Source: Sialis fuliginosa (taxonomy: Eukaryota; Arthropoda; Insecta; Megaloptera; Sialidae). From it: a DNA stretch of 64,000 nucleotides. Made by a program: the position numbers and the translations under genes. The stretch covers positions 31,136,267-31,200,266 of the forward strand of contig OY540809.1 of the NCBI GenBank assembly GCA_961205875.1, written 5' to 3'. A model generated the notes under the pieces. It did no database searches. It was not told the DNA's origin and worked only from the letters and a program-made list of their open reading frames with translations. Positions within the stretch are counted from its first letter, which is position 1. Each line of letters opens with the position of its first letter. Shown here piece after piece: positions 34,561 through 46,311 of this stretch.

Positions 34561-35460
34561 CAAATGACAGTAAATTTAAAAGTAGCTACCTTTTGTTAAA
34601 TATTTTTGCACTGATCACAAGATAATTAAATGCTCAAACCTGAAATCATAAATCAGAACGCTTTTATTTTAGATTTTAATATTAACATACCTATTTTAGG
34701 CAATATGTTTCTACTATCAATTAAAAAAATAAAAACCTAGTAGATTTTTATATGGATGTTTGATGATGGTAGACTCAACGAAAGAAAATTAAACAATTAA
34801 ATTACATTATAGCATTAGTGTTTATTTATTTTCTTTTCAATGATGTTATGTTATTTTAAAGACCTATTAGTATGAAGATTCAACATTTTTTTGTCTTTAC
34901 AAACATTGTAATATACGTAGGTATAGAAGAAATAATTATCGATATAAAGAATAAATATTTTATAGAAGCATAAAATTTAAGTAGACATCAAAAATGTGAT
35001 ATAACAAGTTAGTCAAAAAGTATGTCATTAATTTTATTTGCATGATGCGTACAAAAAATATTGGTAAAAATATAATAAAAACAAATACATTTTTTAAAGA
35101 AGATCGTTTTCAAATATAATTCGTTCATTTGCTTTAGAAATAAACAATATAAAAATACGTTAATTTAAAATTTCTTTTTTTATTTCGACTTTCTTTTCAT
35201 ATACGGCATAATATATTCAATATGTTTTTTGTTTTTCTTTTATTTGTTAACAAATAAAGTTGTCATCAATATTATTTGCATTTTAATATTTAGAAGGTAG
35301 ATTTAAACATTTTAACAACTGAAATCCTTATATAAAAAACTATTATTAATATTGTAAAATTAATATTAAAACAATAGGTAGGTACACCTACAATTGAGTA
35401 CGACACTTTGATCGTGTAACTTACAAGTAGAATAAAACACAATTTATATTAAAATGTAAA
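34561..35460. other. Unassigned AT-rich stretch
   Basis: Nothing recognised. Confidence 0.4.
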
Positions 35461-35615
35461 AAGCTGTCATGGGCGCCATGATACTTTCTTATACGTAATA
35501 TTGTGAGTGCACAGTTTGCATGTATTTATGCATTATTTATATTAGATTTTTAGACTTTGTCATAATACGCTTTCTTACAACTATTTCATCTCATTTAACT
35601 AAATCTGTATCTTTA

Positions 35616-35922
35616 ATGTCTGGTTTTATAAAGGAGCTAACAAAATTTGTAAGCTTATAACAAGCACTTTCAATGGAGTATTAATTCTACGATTTTATCT
35701 ATAGATTTGTTTTGAAATGTAGATCAGTGATAGTTTAACTTATAACACAGTTGGTGATTCTGTCCAAACAAGATAATATAAATATTGATATTTACTTACC
35801 GCGCGTGAAAAATCTTGTCAAAAACTTCATGATACTTCAAGGAAACTGTCATAAAGGTTTAATAATTTATTTGAATGTTAGTTAACAAATTTTGCTAGCT
35901 CTTTTATATTATTACCAGACAT
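35616..35922. mobile_element. MITE family M1, copy 3 (inverted interior)
   Basis: Ends ATGTCTGGTTTTATAAAGGA / TATTATTACCAGACAT with the subterminal GAGCTAACAAAATTTG / TTTTGCTAGCTC. The interior markers (CATGATACTTCAAGGAAACT, GTTATAAG/CTTATAACACAG) run opposite to copies 1 and 2, so this copy lies in reverse. Confidence 0.7.
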
Positions 35923-36070
35923 TATAGTTACTGAAATCATCATGCTGGAAAAGTTATCTGGATATATATTTAATATAATATGTACTATATATATATACAT
36001 ATACCTATGTACTATGTATGTTTGCATAAGAAAGTAAAAAGTATATCAATCGTTTACCAAACAAAACTTG

Positions 36071-37916
36071 TAGTACGTCTGGTTCGTGGCAAATAAAGCC
36101 AAAACGCTGCACTTTTTGATTGGGGTATGCCACTTTCGGTGGTCATATATAAGGTCAAAAGAAACATTTTCAGATAGGGAGCCACTTTAAAATCCGTGTA
36201 GAACACCATTTTATCGGCTATTAAAGATGGCCCTCACAGTTTTTATTAAATTGGCTGTATCTCAGCTCCTAATCATCTGATTTCAATTTTCTTTTGTTTA
36301 TTTTAAAGTTCTTATTAAAAAAAATAGTTTTTATCATTATTCATTTTTCTCTAAATCTTAAGGGTTCCCCACAATTTTCCGAAATCTGAAGATTTCACTT
36401 TTCTTACAAACTTAATTGTTATATAACTTTTTTATTGTGCCCAATATCATTTTTTTACCTCATATAAAAAAGAAAGACATTTTTTTCTGCGTTCCATTGA
36501 TGACAAGATAATACTGTTTTAATTAACAACTTCTTTGGAAATAGCGTGTTAAACTAAGAAAAATAGACTATTTTTGGATCATTCCATGTCAAGTTTACCT
36601 GTATTGGTTTCTCGGATTCAAGATTTTGATGGAAATGTCCATTTATACCTTCCCTGAATCAATTCTGACTATTTTTATCATCATGTCTGTCTGTCTGTCT
36701 GTGTGTGTAACTGTTTGTCTGTAAACGCTGTAACTCAAAAATGACAGTACATAGAGGGGTAAAATTTTATATTTAGAATTAATTTGTTTTAAGAAAGAAA
36801 ACCTGATTTTTTTAAAACCGGAAACGGATGTTTACTGTAATTTTTATAATTATTCGAATTATTTCTGAAACGGTACGTGTTGGAAGAAAATGTTTAAAGA
36901 AAAATTTGTTTAGAATATTATTATTTATAATTTATGTTATGTTATTTCTCCCAAAAAAAGTTTTTGAGGTTATAATCGTTTTTTTCAATTATATTTGAAA
37001 TGGTTTAAAGCAGAAATAAAACATTGAAATAAAAGTTGTAGAGTATGTTATTTTCTATAGTTTATGTTCCATTAATTTTTTTGTATCTCTTACCAATTAA
37101 AAAAAAAAATCTTTTTAATTATATTTTTAATTTTTTTCCATTTTATTTGAACAAGTTCATGACAGAATGAAATGTTCATAACAAAAAATGTAGAGAACGT
37201 TATTATCTATAGTTTATGTTCTATTAATTTTTTTATATCTGTCATCAGTAACCCAAAATTATTTGTTTTATATTAGTAGATACACGTACATTTTTTTATT
37301 GTATAAGATAGTTCAGTGACATCCATGACAGATTTTTCAATTTTTTAACTATGCCATATGAGAAAATTGATCCCAACATAAAATTTTATATGATAAAAGG
37401 TAAACTTGACATGGAATGATCCAAAAATAGTCTATTTTTCTTGTTTAACACGCTTTTTCCAAAGAAGTTGTTCATTAACACAACATTATCTTGTTATCAT
37501 TGGAAAGCAGAATAAAATGTCTTTCTTTTTTATATGAAGTAAAAAAATGATATTGGGCACAATAAAAAAGTTACATATAAATTAAGTTCGTAAGAAAAGT
37601 AAAATTTTCAGATTTTCAAAAATTGTGGGGAACCCTTAAGATTTAGAGAAAAATGTATAATGACAAAAAATAATCTTCTCAATAAGAACTTTAAAACAAA
37701 TAAAAGAAAATTAAAATCAGATGACTAGGAGCTGAGATACAGCCAATTTAATAAAAACGGTGGGGGCCATTTTTAATAGCCGATATAATGGTGTTCTACA
37801 CGGATTTTAAAGTGGCTCCCTATCTGAAAATTATTCTTTTGACCTTATCTATGAGCACAGAAAGTGTCATACCCCAATCAAAAAGTGCAGGGTTTTTTTA
37901 CGTACCAGACGTACTA
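36071..37916. mobile_element. Palindrome P5
   Basis: The ends are TAGTACGTCTGG and CCAGACGTACTA. The arms, about 525 bases, share GCACTTTTTGATTGGGGTAT, AGGGAGCCACTTTAAAATCC and TTTTGGATCATTCCATGTCA in opposite orientation. The loop (36600-37390) contains the GTCTGTC dispersed repeat also seen at 22190-22560, followed by tandem variants of a ~120-base unit with GTTATTATCTATAGTTTATG (near 36925, 37048, 37200). Confidence 0.8.
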
Positions 37917-38499
37917 TTGTAACAAATCTATAATAATTGATAGCGCCCTGTCAAGTAGTTAGAAATACGGCTGGTAAATTATACAAACAAAGGACCTGTT
38001 AATTACTTTCAATCCTCAATTAATGGAAACCTGTCGGTTTTTACTTCAACATTGACATAAGGCAAAGATCCCAAACAGAACAAACATCCCCTCAGTAGAT
38101 CTCGATGATGACAATTCACGTAACAAGTGTCTAGACTAAAAACACTTCCCTATTCATACTATTATCAGAGATGTATCTACATCTACCAATTAGAACTCAA
38201 GTGAACTCTTAAAATTATTTCGAAGAATATGAAATATAAAACTTAAAAAGTACTGGGTGGAAAAAAAGTATATTTTTTGGCGACGCGACATTGTATTTTG
38301 AAACTATAACCAGAGAAACGCTTTTTATTTTGAAAAAAACTAAAAAAATAAATAAAACTGACCTAAAAAAACCATAAAATACTAAAAAGTATTTAATAAT
38401 TTCAGTATTATAGGGGTCTTTTTTTAAATGGTTTTATTTTTATTTTTTTAAGAAGTCCATAGTAAAAAAAAATTGTTTCATCTAATAGGTGCATATTTG

Positions 38500-38730
38500 T
38501 CGGAGTTATACCCGAAAATACATTTAAAAATTTAAAAATATTGAAGTTCGTGGTCAGATATTGAAAAAATATATATATGGGAGTTAAAACTTAAATCGGA
38601 TTCTTTCAAAGAAAAAAAATCGTCCTAATTGGTGAATTTTTGTCGGAGTTATGGCCGAACATACATAAAAAAATATGTACAGACTAATTGAGAACCTTCC
38701 TCCTTTTTTGTAGTCGGTTAAAAATTAAGC
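38500..38730 (+). repeat. LINE/SINE-type tail
   Basis: Two direct copies of TTGTCGGAGTTAT..CCGAA.ATACAT (38500, 38640) are followed by GACTAATTGAGAACCTTCCT and CCTTTTTTGTAGTCGGTT. That last combination is a common 3' tail of RTE-like retroelements in insects (recalled). No coding sequence accompanies it. Confidence 0.5.
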
Positions 38731-39309
38731 AGTTTACAAAAAAAATGTGGGCATTCTTAACTATTTTAAAATGCCTTATGTAATGACTGTAATAGTTAAA
38801 CGAGAAATCATTTTTTTGAAATTTTAAAACGTAAAATTCGACTAAATTCCAAGTTTTTTTTTCAGAAAACTATGTTATCAAACATGATACTTTTTTTCAT
38901 TCAGTAAGATAGGCACCACCTATTAATATATTTCATGAAAACTGTCTTCAAATCAAAATTAAACATGATATAGATCTAATTTGAATATAAATTTAATGTC
39001 GACATTTAACAACGACGCTGTCATGTTAGACGTAGACAAGTAGAATAACTGGGGTATTAAATGATTTTAAACATTTACATAGAATTTGAGTGTCGGAAAC
39101 TTACGCATAATATTTGTATTGTACATTTGCGTAGTCTTGAATCTAATTATTAATATAATGAAAACAATTAATATGTATTGTAAAATTATTCAGAATAATT
39201 GTAACAGTTTTATAATATAGTCCAGTCATATAGAATGTTACGGTTACTTCTTATAGATTTTTGAGCTGCTGAACCCAAAAATGTCTTAAAACAGAGAAAA
39301 TCGCGAATT

Positions 39310-40310
39310 TTTGATTTTTTTAAGAACTCCGAACTATGGAAAATAGTTCTCGGTCAAATTGGCTGAAATTGTAGTATGTTATACTTCATGTCATTCTAAT
39401 TAAAAGTCTCCATGGGCAGAAAGTTAAAAAATCATTTTAAAAATTGATAAATCGATTTTTTTTTAATGATTCCAGACTGTAACTCCGAATCTATTGATTT
39501 GTGCTTCCTCGTAATATCGAAGATACGATACAAAAAAAATTGTTCTCCGATTCCAAATTTTTAATTTATTTTTCAGTTTCACGTCAAGATAAACACTTTT
39601 CGTTCCGTGTCTGTTTGTCCGTCTGTGTATCTGTCTCCTGAATCCTTGTCACACGCATAACCACTGATATTATATTATATTAATGAAACTTGATTGGATG
39701 GTTGGGTCCGGTTTGAGAACGGTCCCATTTCAAAATCATCAAAATCGTGTGTAAGGGGGAGGTGTGACATCCCAAAATATTTATTTTTTCAAGATATCTC
39801 AAGAACGACACATGTTACGTGAAAATTATATAGAATATTTTTTGTAGAGCATTCAATTTCCTTTAATATAGGTCTACAACATTTATTGTAAAATATATAT
39901 TACATATTAAATGTCATTTTGACGTTTGTATAAATTTAGATTTAGGTTGAAATTCTCAAAAATTAAAAATATACCAAAAAATAATCAGATACGTCTTAAG
40001 AAAAATTTTGAACTAATATTTTTTAGTAAAACTGTATAAAAATTAAATGGTTAACCAATGCCAGGCAATTTATCTGAACAATTTATCGGTTTTTATTTAA
40101 ATTGTTCAATAATTAACTACCTTGAGTGAATTAAGCACGATGAAGCACTGTACATTTACTTGGAAGATGTTTTTTAACTGTCTACCCATGGAGACTTTCG
40201 ATCAGAATGGCATGAAGAATAACATAGGTACTATGTACAATTTCAGCCAATTTGACCGGGTACTGGGGTACTATTTATTATAAGATTAATTCGGAGTTCT
40301 TTATCTCAAA
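39310..40310. mobile_element. Foldback element, ~120-base arms
   Basis: AAGAACTCCGAACTATGGAA, TTGGCTGAAATTGTAGTATG and AAAGTCTCCATGGGCAGAAA on the left are mirrored at 40165-40310. The loop holds a CTGTTTGTCCGTCTGTGTAT run (39610-39640) and, at about 39985-40065, a single unit related to the tandem repeat of 13378-14180. Confidence 0.6.
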
Positions 40311-40664
40311 AACTGAACCGATAATATTTGTAGCTGAAAAAAGTCGTAAATGAGAGCTTCTATTTATACCTACAAACAAAGCTGCACAGGAAAAATGCAT
40401 GCACATAAACGTATACAAAATTCTCATCAAAGTAAATCAAATAGCATTTTGCGAGAATTAAACATTTATAAAATTACATGCATAACAACAATACACTTAT
40501 GGCATATATGCAGGTTAGTCCGGTTTGGGATACAGATATCTTAAGAGCTGATACCCTGGCTCATTGTGAGTAAAAAAATTGTATCTTCAACACAGGATGT
40601 ATAAAAAACTAAAGTAACGTAACTAGAGCAATCAAGTCAGTTGAATCTATTTTCACTGTATTCA

Positions 40665-41511
40665 TCCTTAATATATATAAAGCTCAACGTCTCTCTGTCT
40701 GTCTGTCTTGTCTGTCTGTCCGTTAGTGACCTTATCACTCGATTTACGTGGTTTCTTTTTTAATTCATAGGTACATTCTCTGGCCAGGTTATAGGCTATA
40801 TTTTGTTACGTTAGCTAACATAACAACTAAGCAGTGACGATAATAGTAAATCAAGTCGGAAAAAAAATTTCCGTCGGCGCGCTGTTTTGTAATACGCTGC
40901 CTAAACCGTTCAATATAGAACAAAATAATGTATTAAAGAATTGTGTAGAATCAAAAGTTCTACAATAAAGTCCGCGATACCATATGTCTAACTTTTATAT
41001 TTAAGCCACAATGACTGCTTTTATGTTACAAAGAAAATTAAAAATATTTGGGTTCTGTTTACGTGGACTTATGACCTGCAAAACATTAATCCTTATCAAA
41101 ATAAATGATTTCATCGTCATAAGTACTTAATGTAGATATAATTTGCCCTTTACAGAATCCAATTTGGTCTTTTGGTTTAGGAAATAACGTGAAATATACA
41201 TAAACTAACATATTATTCGCGGCAATTCGTGCGAACTTCGATGAAGTGTCGCGGGGAGAAGGAAGATTCAGCGCTCGGCCGGCAGTTGTTTATTTTGTTT
41301 TCAATTATTAACTTTTAAATTTAAACAGAACAAAAATTATTTGTAATTTTTGTTCTGATTTGTTTTTTTTTTAGGTACGTTAGGTTTTGATTAGTTATTA
41401 TTACGATAATAATTAATCGTGTTTGTACTTAATTCAACTATGTATATTTTTCAAAAATCCTAAACAATAATTCCGTAGTCCAAGCGGGCGCAGCCGCGCG
41501 GGTCCAGCTAG
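40665..41511 (+). mobile_element. Non-autonomous Helitron, long copy with extra DNA
   Basis: It starts TCCTTAATATATATAAAGCT after an A, runs into GTCTCTCTGTCTGTCTGTC, and ends GCGGGCGCAGCCGCGC (hairpin) GGGTCCAGCTAG before a T. Outer parts match 1474-1814. Roughly 470 bases at 40965-41435 are absent from the short copy and include a GC-rich patch (41217-41290: CGATGAAGTGTCGCGGGGAG, CAGCGCTCGGCCGGCAG) unlike the surrounding DNA. This may be captured host sequence. No Rep/helicase. Confidence 0.8.
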
Positions 41512-42473
41512 TTGTACATAAAATTTATAACATTTAAATATATCCTCGAAGTGACGTAATTCTTACGCAAACGCTGATTGGTTAAAGAACTACTAAGACT
41601 ACCTTGTCTTTACATACCTTTTTTCACTCTGAACGCCCCTAAAGAAGTATAACTTTAAAAACATAAGACTAAAGAAACATCCTGTTTGAACAAAGCATTG
41701 AAGTAACTAATTTCATTAGCGTTAATTGGCCAAGTTCGAAACAATATGATGACGTGTTTCGCGGAGTATGGGGGATAGGAAGTATATGGGAGTGTAACCA
41801 TTAGTGCAGGTAACATGCTCACAGGGAAATCACTGAAAACTCTTTTCACCCATGTCAAAAGGAAGATAAATCTCTACACAATTTATGACATCCAATTTAA
41901 ACTCTACCATCAATGGTGGCGTGGCCGTTATTTGTGGCCAAAATGACTATTGTTGTTTGTGTGTGTGTGTGTTCGTTTGACAAAACGTTCACACGTGATA
42001 ATAACGAGTTTTGATGAATGTATTCGAAAACTGGCTGTTTATTTTATATACAGTATGTCCCATAGTAGAAACAGATATAATATAATTTATCTATGAATCA
42101 ATTTTGTAATTTTAATATCAGTGTTAATAAATAGTTAATATGTTGCTTAAAATTACATATAAGAGAAATAGGTTTTTAATTAGTAGGTAATTTAAAAATG
42201 TGTTGTTGCATTTTAATTACTTATTTAAGAAGTTTGATCAAAAGGTTTAAAATATACATGGAAGCATAAGTTTAATTATTTTATAACAATTTTAAAACAG
42301 CAACAATTTTGTCATTATCTAATTTTATTCTTGAGATACATATCTCTATTTTTACGAAGTAGTGAAATGAAAAAAAAATTCTACAAAGTCCAATTCAATA
42401 TTTGATGAGGTTCCTCGAGTTATTTTACAAGATTTAGCTCGAGGGAGTTTTTGGTGATGTAACTGAAATGCTT
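41512..42473. other. Unassigned stretch
   Basis: A (GT)n microsatellite lies at 41957-41972. The 67-codon minus-strand ORF at 41655-41858 has no motif I know and no supporting context. Confidence 0.35.
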
Positions 42474-42796
42474 ATGTCCGGTTTTATAAAGGAACTAACA
42501 AAACTTGCAAGTTTGCAAGCACTTTCAAATGGGGTATCAAACCTATCTGACAGTTCCCTTGAAGTTTAGTGAAATGTTTGACAAGGTTCGCGCACGCGTG
42601 GTAGGTAAACACCAACAGTATTAAAACAGTGGTGATATTATGAAAATTATTTTGTACGGTCAGAGTCGTCAACTGTGTTATAAAAAGTTGAAGTTTCACT
42701 GCTCTAAATTCCATAATCAATCTATCATAAGTAATATCGCATTTGAAAGTGCTTGCAAGCTTAGCAATGTATTAGCTCCTTTATAATACCGGACAT
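42474..42796. mobile_element. MITE family M1, copy 2
   Basis: The best-preserved copy: ATGTCCGGTTTTATAAAGGA / TCCTTTATAATACCGGACAT ends, with CTTGCAAG just inside each. Interior order matches copy 1 throughout (AAACCTATCTGACAGTTCCC, GGTCAGAGTCG.CAACTGTG). The minus-strand ORF over it is not a gene. Confidence 0.8.
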
Positions 42797-43539
42797 TAGT
42801 CTAATCATGGTATAATAAATTTCTGTTACCAGAAAAATCTGCTCGACATGTTTTTCTTTTTTATCAATCTTAGCTATACTAATCAATAAATATTTTCAAA
42901 TGGGTTTGTTAAATAAGATATTCGAAAATCTTATTACACAAAAATGAAAAATTCATTTTTTCATTTCTGTTTTCTGTTATTATCAAGAGAAAACAATACC
43001 AGATTCAAAACATCTTATTATTTCTACGTACTTCTCTAAATAAATGACCATGTTCCTGTCGAAAAGCAGAGAAAACAAAAAACAAAAACTTCATTTTCTT
43101 TGGCACTTGCTACACAAGCTGTATATGTATATAGCATAAAATGTTTTTGTTTTTCCCTAACAGAATTTCGCAGTCAGTATAGCAGCTCGTATAGCACACA
43201 TTTATGAAATAAATTGATGCATTTTGCACTCAATTGAAAACAAAACATATGGTGTAATATAAAATTGGAGTTCTCGGAATTGTTCTGAGGTTTATCTCAT
43301 GCGACGTAATATATATAAATATATTTTTTGAAAATCAGAAAATTGTAATGATACTAAATTATGCTTCCCAATAATAATATAATAATAATATAGACATACC
43401 AAAATAAATTTTAACTTAAAATGCAAAAAAATTATCTAAACTTTCGTAAATATTTGCAAAACAGAGCGGACTGTTCCGAGATTTAATATTTTACAGGGCG
43501 AGTGTGTATTTTAATTTTTTACAATTTCAAGTACAGTAG

Positions 43540-43840
43540 GCTTTCCATACTGTGAACCCATACGGCATAGTACCTTCCATGGTGTGAATCCCCACTCCTC
43601 ATAGCCCCTTTATATTCGTACAGCTATCATACAACTGATTGCGCCTTGAGACTCTTGGCTTTTGTCTCATATACTGTAACAGTAAATAATCAATGTTTCG
43701 GAATATAAAGTAACATATGACCATTCTCAAGATTATCACCCTGTCAAATTTTATCAAAATCGGTTCAGCAGCTTAGCCATGAAAAGATAACATACAGACA
43801 GACATAGTTACTTTCGCATATTCCGGATTAAGACTCATTA
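43540..43840 (+). repeat. RTE/SINE-like 3' end
   Basis: ATCAAAATCGGTTCAGCAGC, CATGAAAAGATAACATACAG and AGACATAGTTACTTTCGCAT form a very common insect retroelement tail in which a target-primed LINE ends with such a run (recalled). Upstream 43550-43700 is less AT-rich but closed in all frames. Confidence 0.6.
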
Positions 43841-44584
43841 AGATGATATTGTCTGATAACAATAATTTTCTTTTTCTAGAATAAAACATAGAGTAGTATA
43901 AAAAATAGTGGGATCAACAAATAAATAGAAAGAAGTTTTGGCAAAAATACATTAGCAAAGTATATTTTATTTCTTTGAACTTTTGTGTACTACATTTTTA
44001 ATAGAACCGTACAATTCTATCTGTTTGCTAACATGCACTGTCCTGTACCAAGTTCAAATGTCACAATCAATCATCTTCTCTCACTCTTATCATTTGTATG
44101 TTGGTCTCGTACCGAAAGGTAAGAAATTGTCCTTTTCATAGCCTGCTACTACATTACTTTTTTATTCGCACCTGAATTTTCGGTTGGTTGTAACACTTGT
44201 AACGACATAAAGAAACGCTGATGACAAATGCTGAAAAATTCACTTTTACTTTATGGAAATCGATTTAATTTTAATTTTGTAAGATACCGTTAGTTGTATG
44301 TCATTTTTATGTAACCTTCACATGTTTTAAATTTGAGAAAAACTCACAAAAATTTCAGATATTCAATAATTTTTATAATCTTAATGTACAGTATAATAAA
44401 ATATGACGATGTAACTGTCGTTCGATTCCTGTATAATTTTTCAAGTAGGAAATGTAAAAATCTTAACATATTACATATATTGTGTTACATATTATAAAAT
44501 TGAAAATAAATATGGTATAAAGTTGTATTATAATAAAAAGTAATAGTAGTAATTTAGTTATTATATTCATATCTGTTCAAGAAT

Positions 44585-45828
44585 ATGAGCCGTTGATTTT
44601 GAAAGTGACCTAACTCCATTTATGTTTAAACTGAGATATTAAAGAGTTTGCGTTTCAATAAAATTAAAAATATACGTGTAAGATATCAATGTGCCACATT
44701 GATTAAGTGTTTCTAAGGGAGTTAAATTTATAATTACTATTAAAATAACCCCAATTATTAAATCAATAATATGTGTTTTTTTACCACAAATGGAGTTAGG
44801 CCACTTTCAAAATCAACAATTACGTTTGTTATTAATTTAAAAGAACTCAACTCCATTTGTAATTAGTTAAAATGCTTCAAATTGAAAAAAAAACACTTAT
44901 TTTAATTTATATTATTTCTTTATAACTCTTAAAAAAATTATACAATTCAGGAAATCTAAGTATGTATACAGGTGATTTTTAAGTCTTGAGATTGTTTAAT
45001 ATCTGGAAAACTATAGATTTTTAGGGAAAATATTTAGTACAAAAGTTTCAAGATTTAGAGGAGCAAAATCAATGGAGTTAACAATTTCGACCTTGAGTGG
45101 AGGTTTGAAGGTCATTTTGGGGTCAAAAATTTTTTTTTAAAGGAAATCTATTTATTTTATTAAAGATTCGTATTTTGCAGAAAAAAAGAAATAACTTTTG
45201 TCTGAAAAGTTTTGTAAAAAATTTCAATTTTAACATTAAAAATTTATGAAATTATAAAAAATTATTTTTTAAACTGCATTTTTCCTCAAACATTTAAGAT
45301 AATAATGTCAAAATTTTTGATCACAAAAAAATTTTTTTGATGTAAATTTTTTTTAAAATTACGTTAAAATTGAAATTAAAAAAAAAACTTTTCAAACAAA
45401 AGTTATTTCGATTTTTTTGCAAAATACAAATCTGCAAAAAAATAACTAAGTTTCTATTTAAAAAAAATTTGCTGACCCCAAAATGACCTTAAGACCTCCA
45501 CTCAAAGTCAAAATTGTTACCTTCATTGGGTTTACCCCGCTAAATCCTAAAACTATTGTATCAAACATTTTCCATAGAAAGCTTTCGTTTTCCAGCTATT
45601 GTGATAAATAAAACAACATTATTAATAATAATTAAAAACTTTCAAAATAAACTTTTTAACTTGAAATTAATTGTGAAAATTAATGTGTTCAAAAAAATTT
45701 TTTCCTTTGAATATATTTAACCAAAAATTGTTTTTTATGATAGATTACTTCTAATTATACACGTTACTACAGTCAACAAAAAAAATTTGAAAAATGGAGT
45801 TAGGCCACTTTCAAAATCAACGGCTCAT
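44585..45828. mobile_element. Palindrome P6
   Basis: Ends are ATGAGCCGTTGATTTTGAAA and TTTCAAAATCAACGGCTCAT. A further inward-facing copy of TGGAGTTAGGCCACTTTCAA lies at 44792. Inner arms (TGGAGTTAACAATTTCGACC, GGTCATTTTGGGGTC) are mirrored at 45470-45530. The loop centre is near 45290 and is A/T homopolymer-rich. Confidence 0.75.
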
Positions 45829-46311
45829 TTTATCATTAATTTATTATTATTAAGGGGAACACCATTATCATGGATAAAACGATCTTTTTAATTTTATTTT
45901 TTTAAAGTGGATGCATTCAAAAATGTCTCCTAAAAATACAGTCAAAATATGTTGAAATTTGAAGAAGATACAGTGAGTAAAAAATCAGATTGTTGCTAAA
46001 TATACAATATGTACTTGATCTTTCAATCGTGTTTACATATCCATAACATATCCAAGTAAAAACTTAAACACTAATAGTTCGATTTTTAATTTTTTTAACG
46101 AAAATTTTTGTAATCGCGTAGCCGTTTTTAAAATTTTTGAAAATTACCATTTTTTAATGTTACTTGAATGAAAAAAATATTTAAAAACAATTTTTTTTAT
46201 TTCAAGAGCCACCATTTTGTCAAAAATCAATTTAAAAAGGTAACGCTTAATGATTGCTACATCCCATACAGATTAAGAAAATTATAGTTTTTTTTTCATA
46301 TGAACCTCTAA

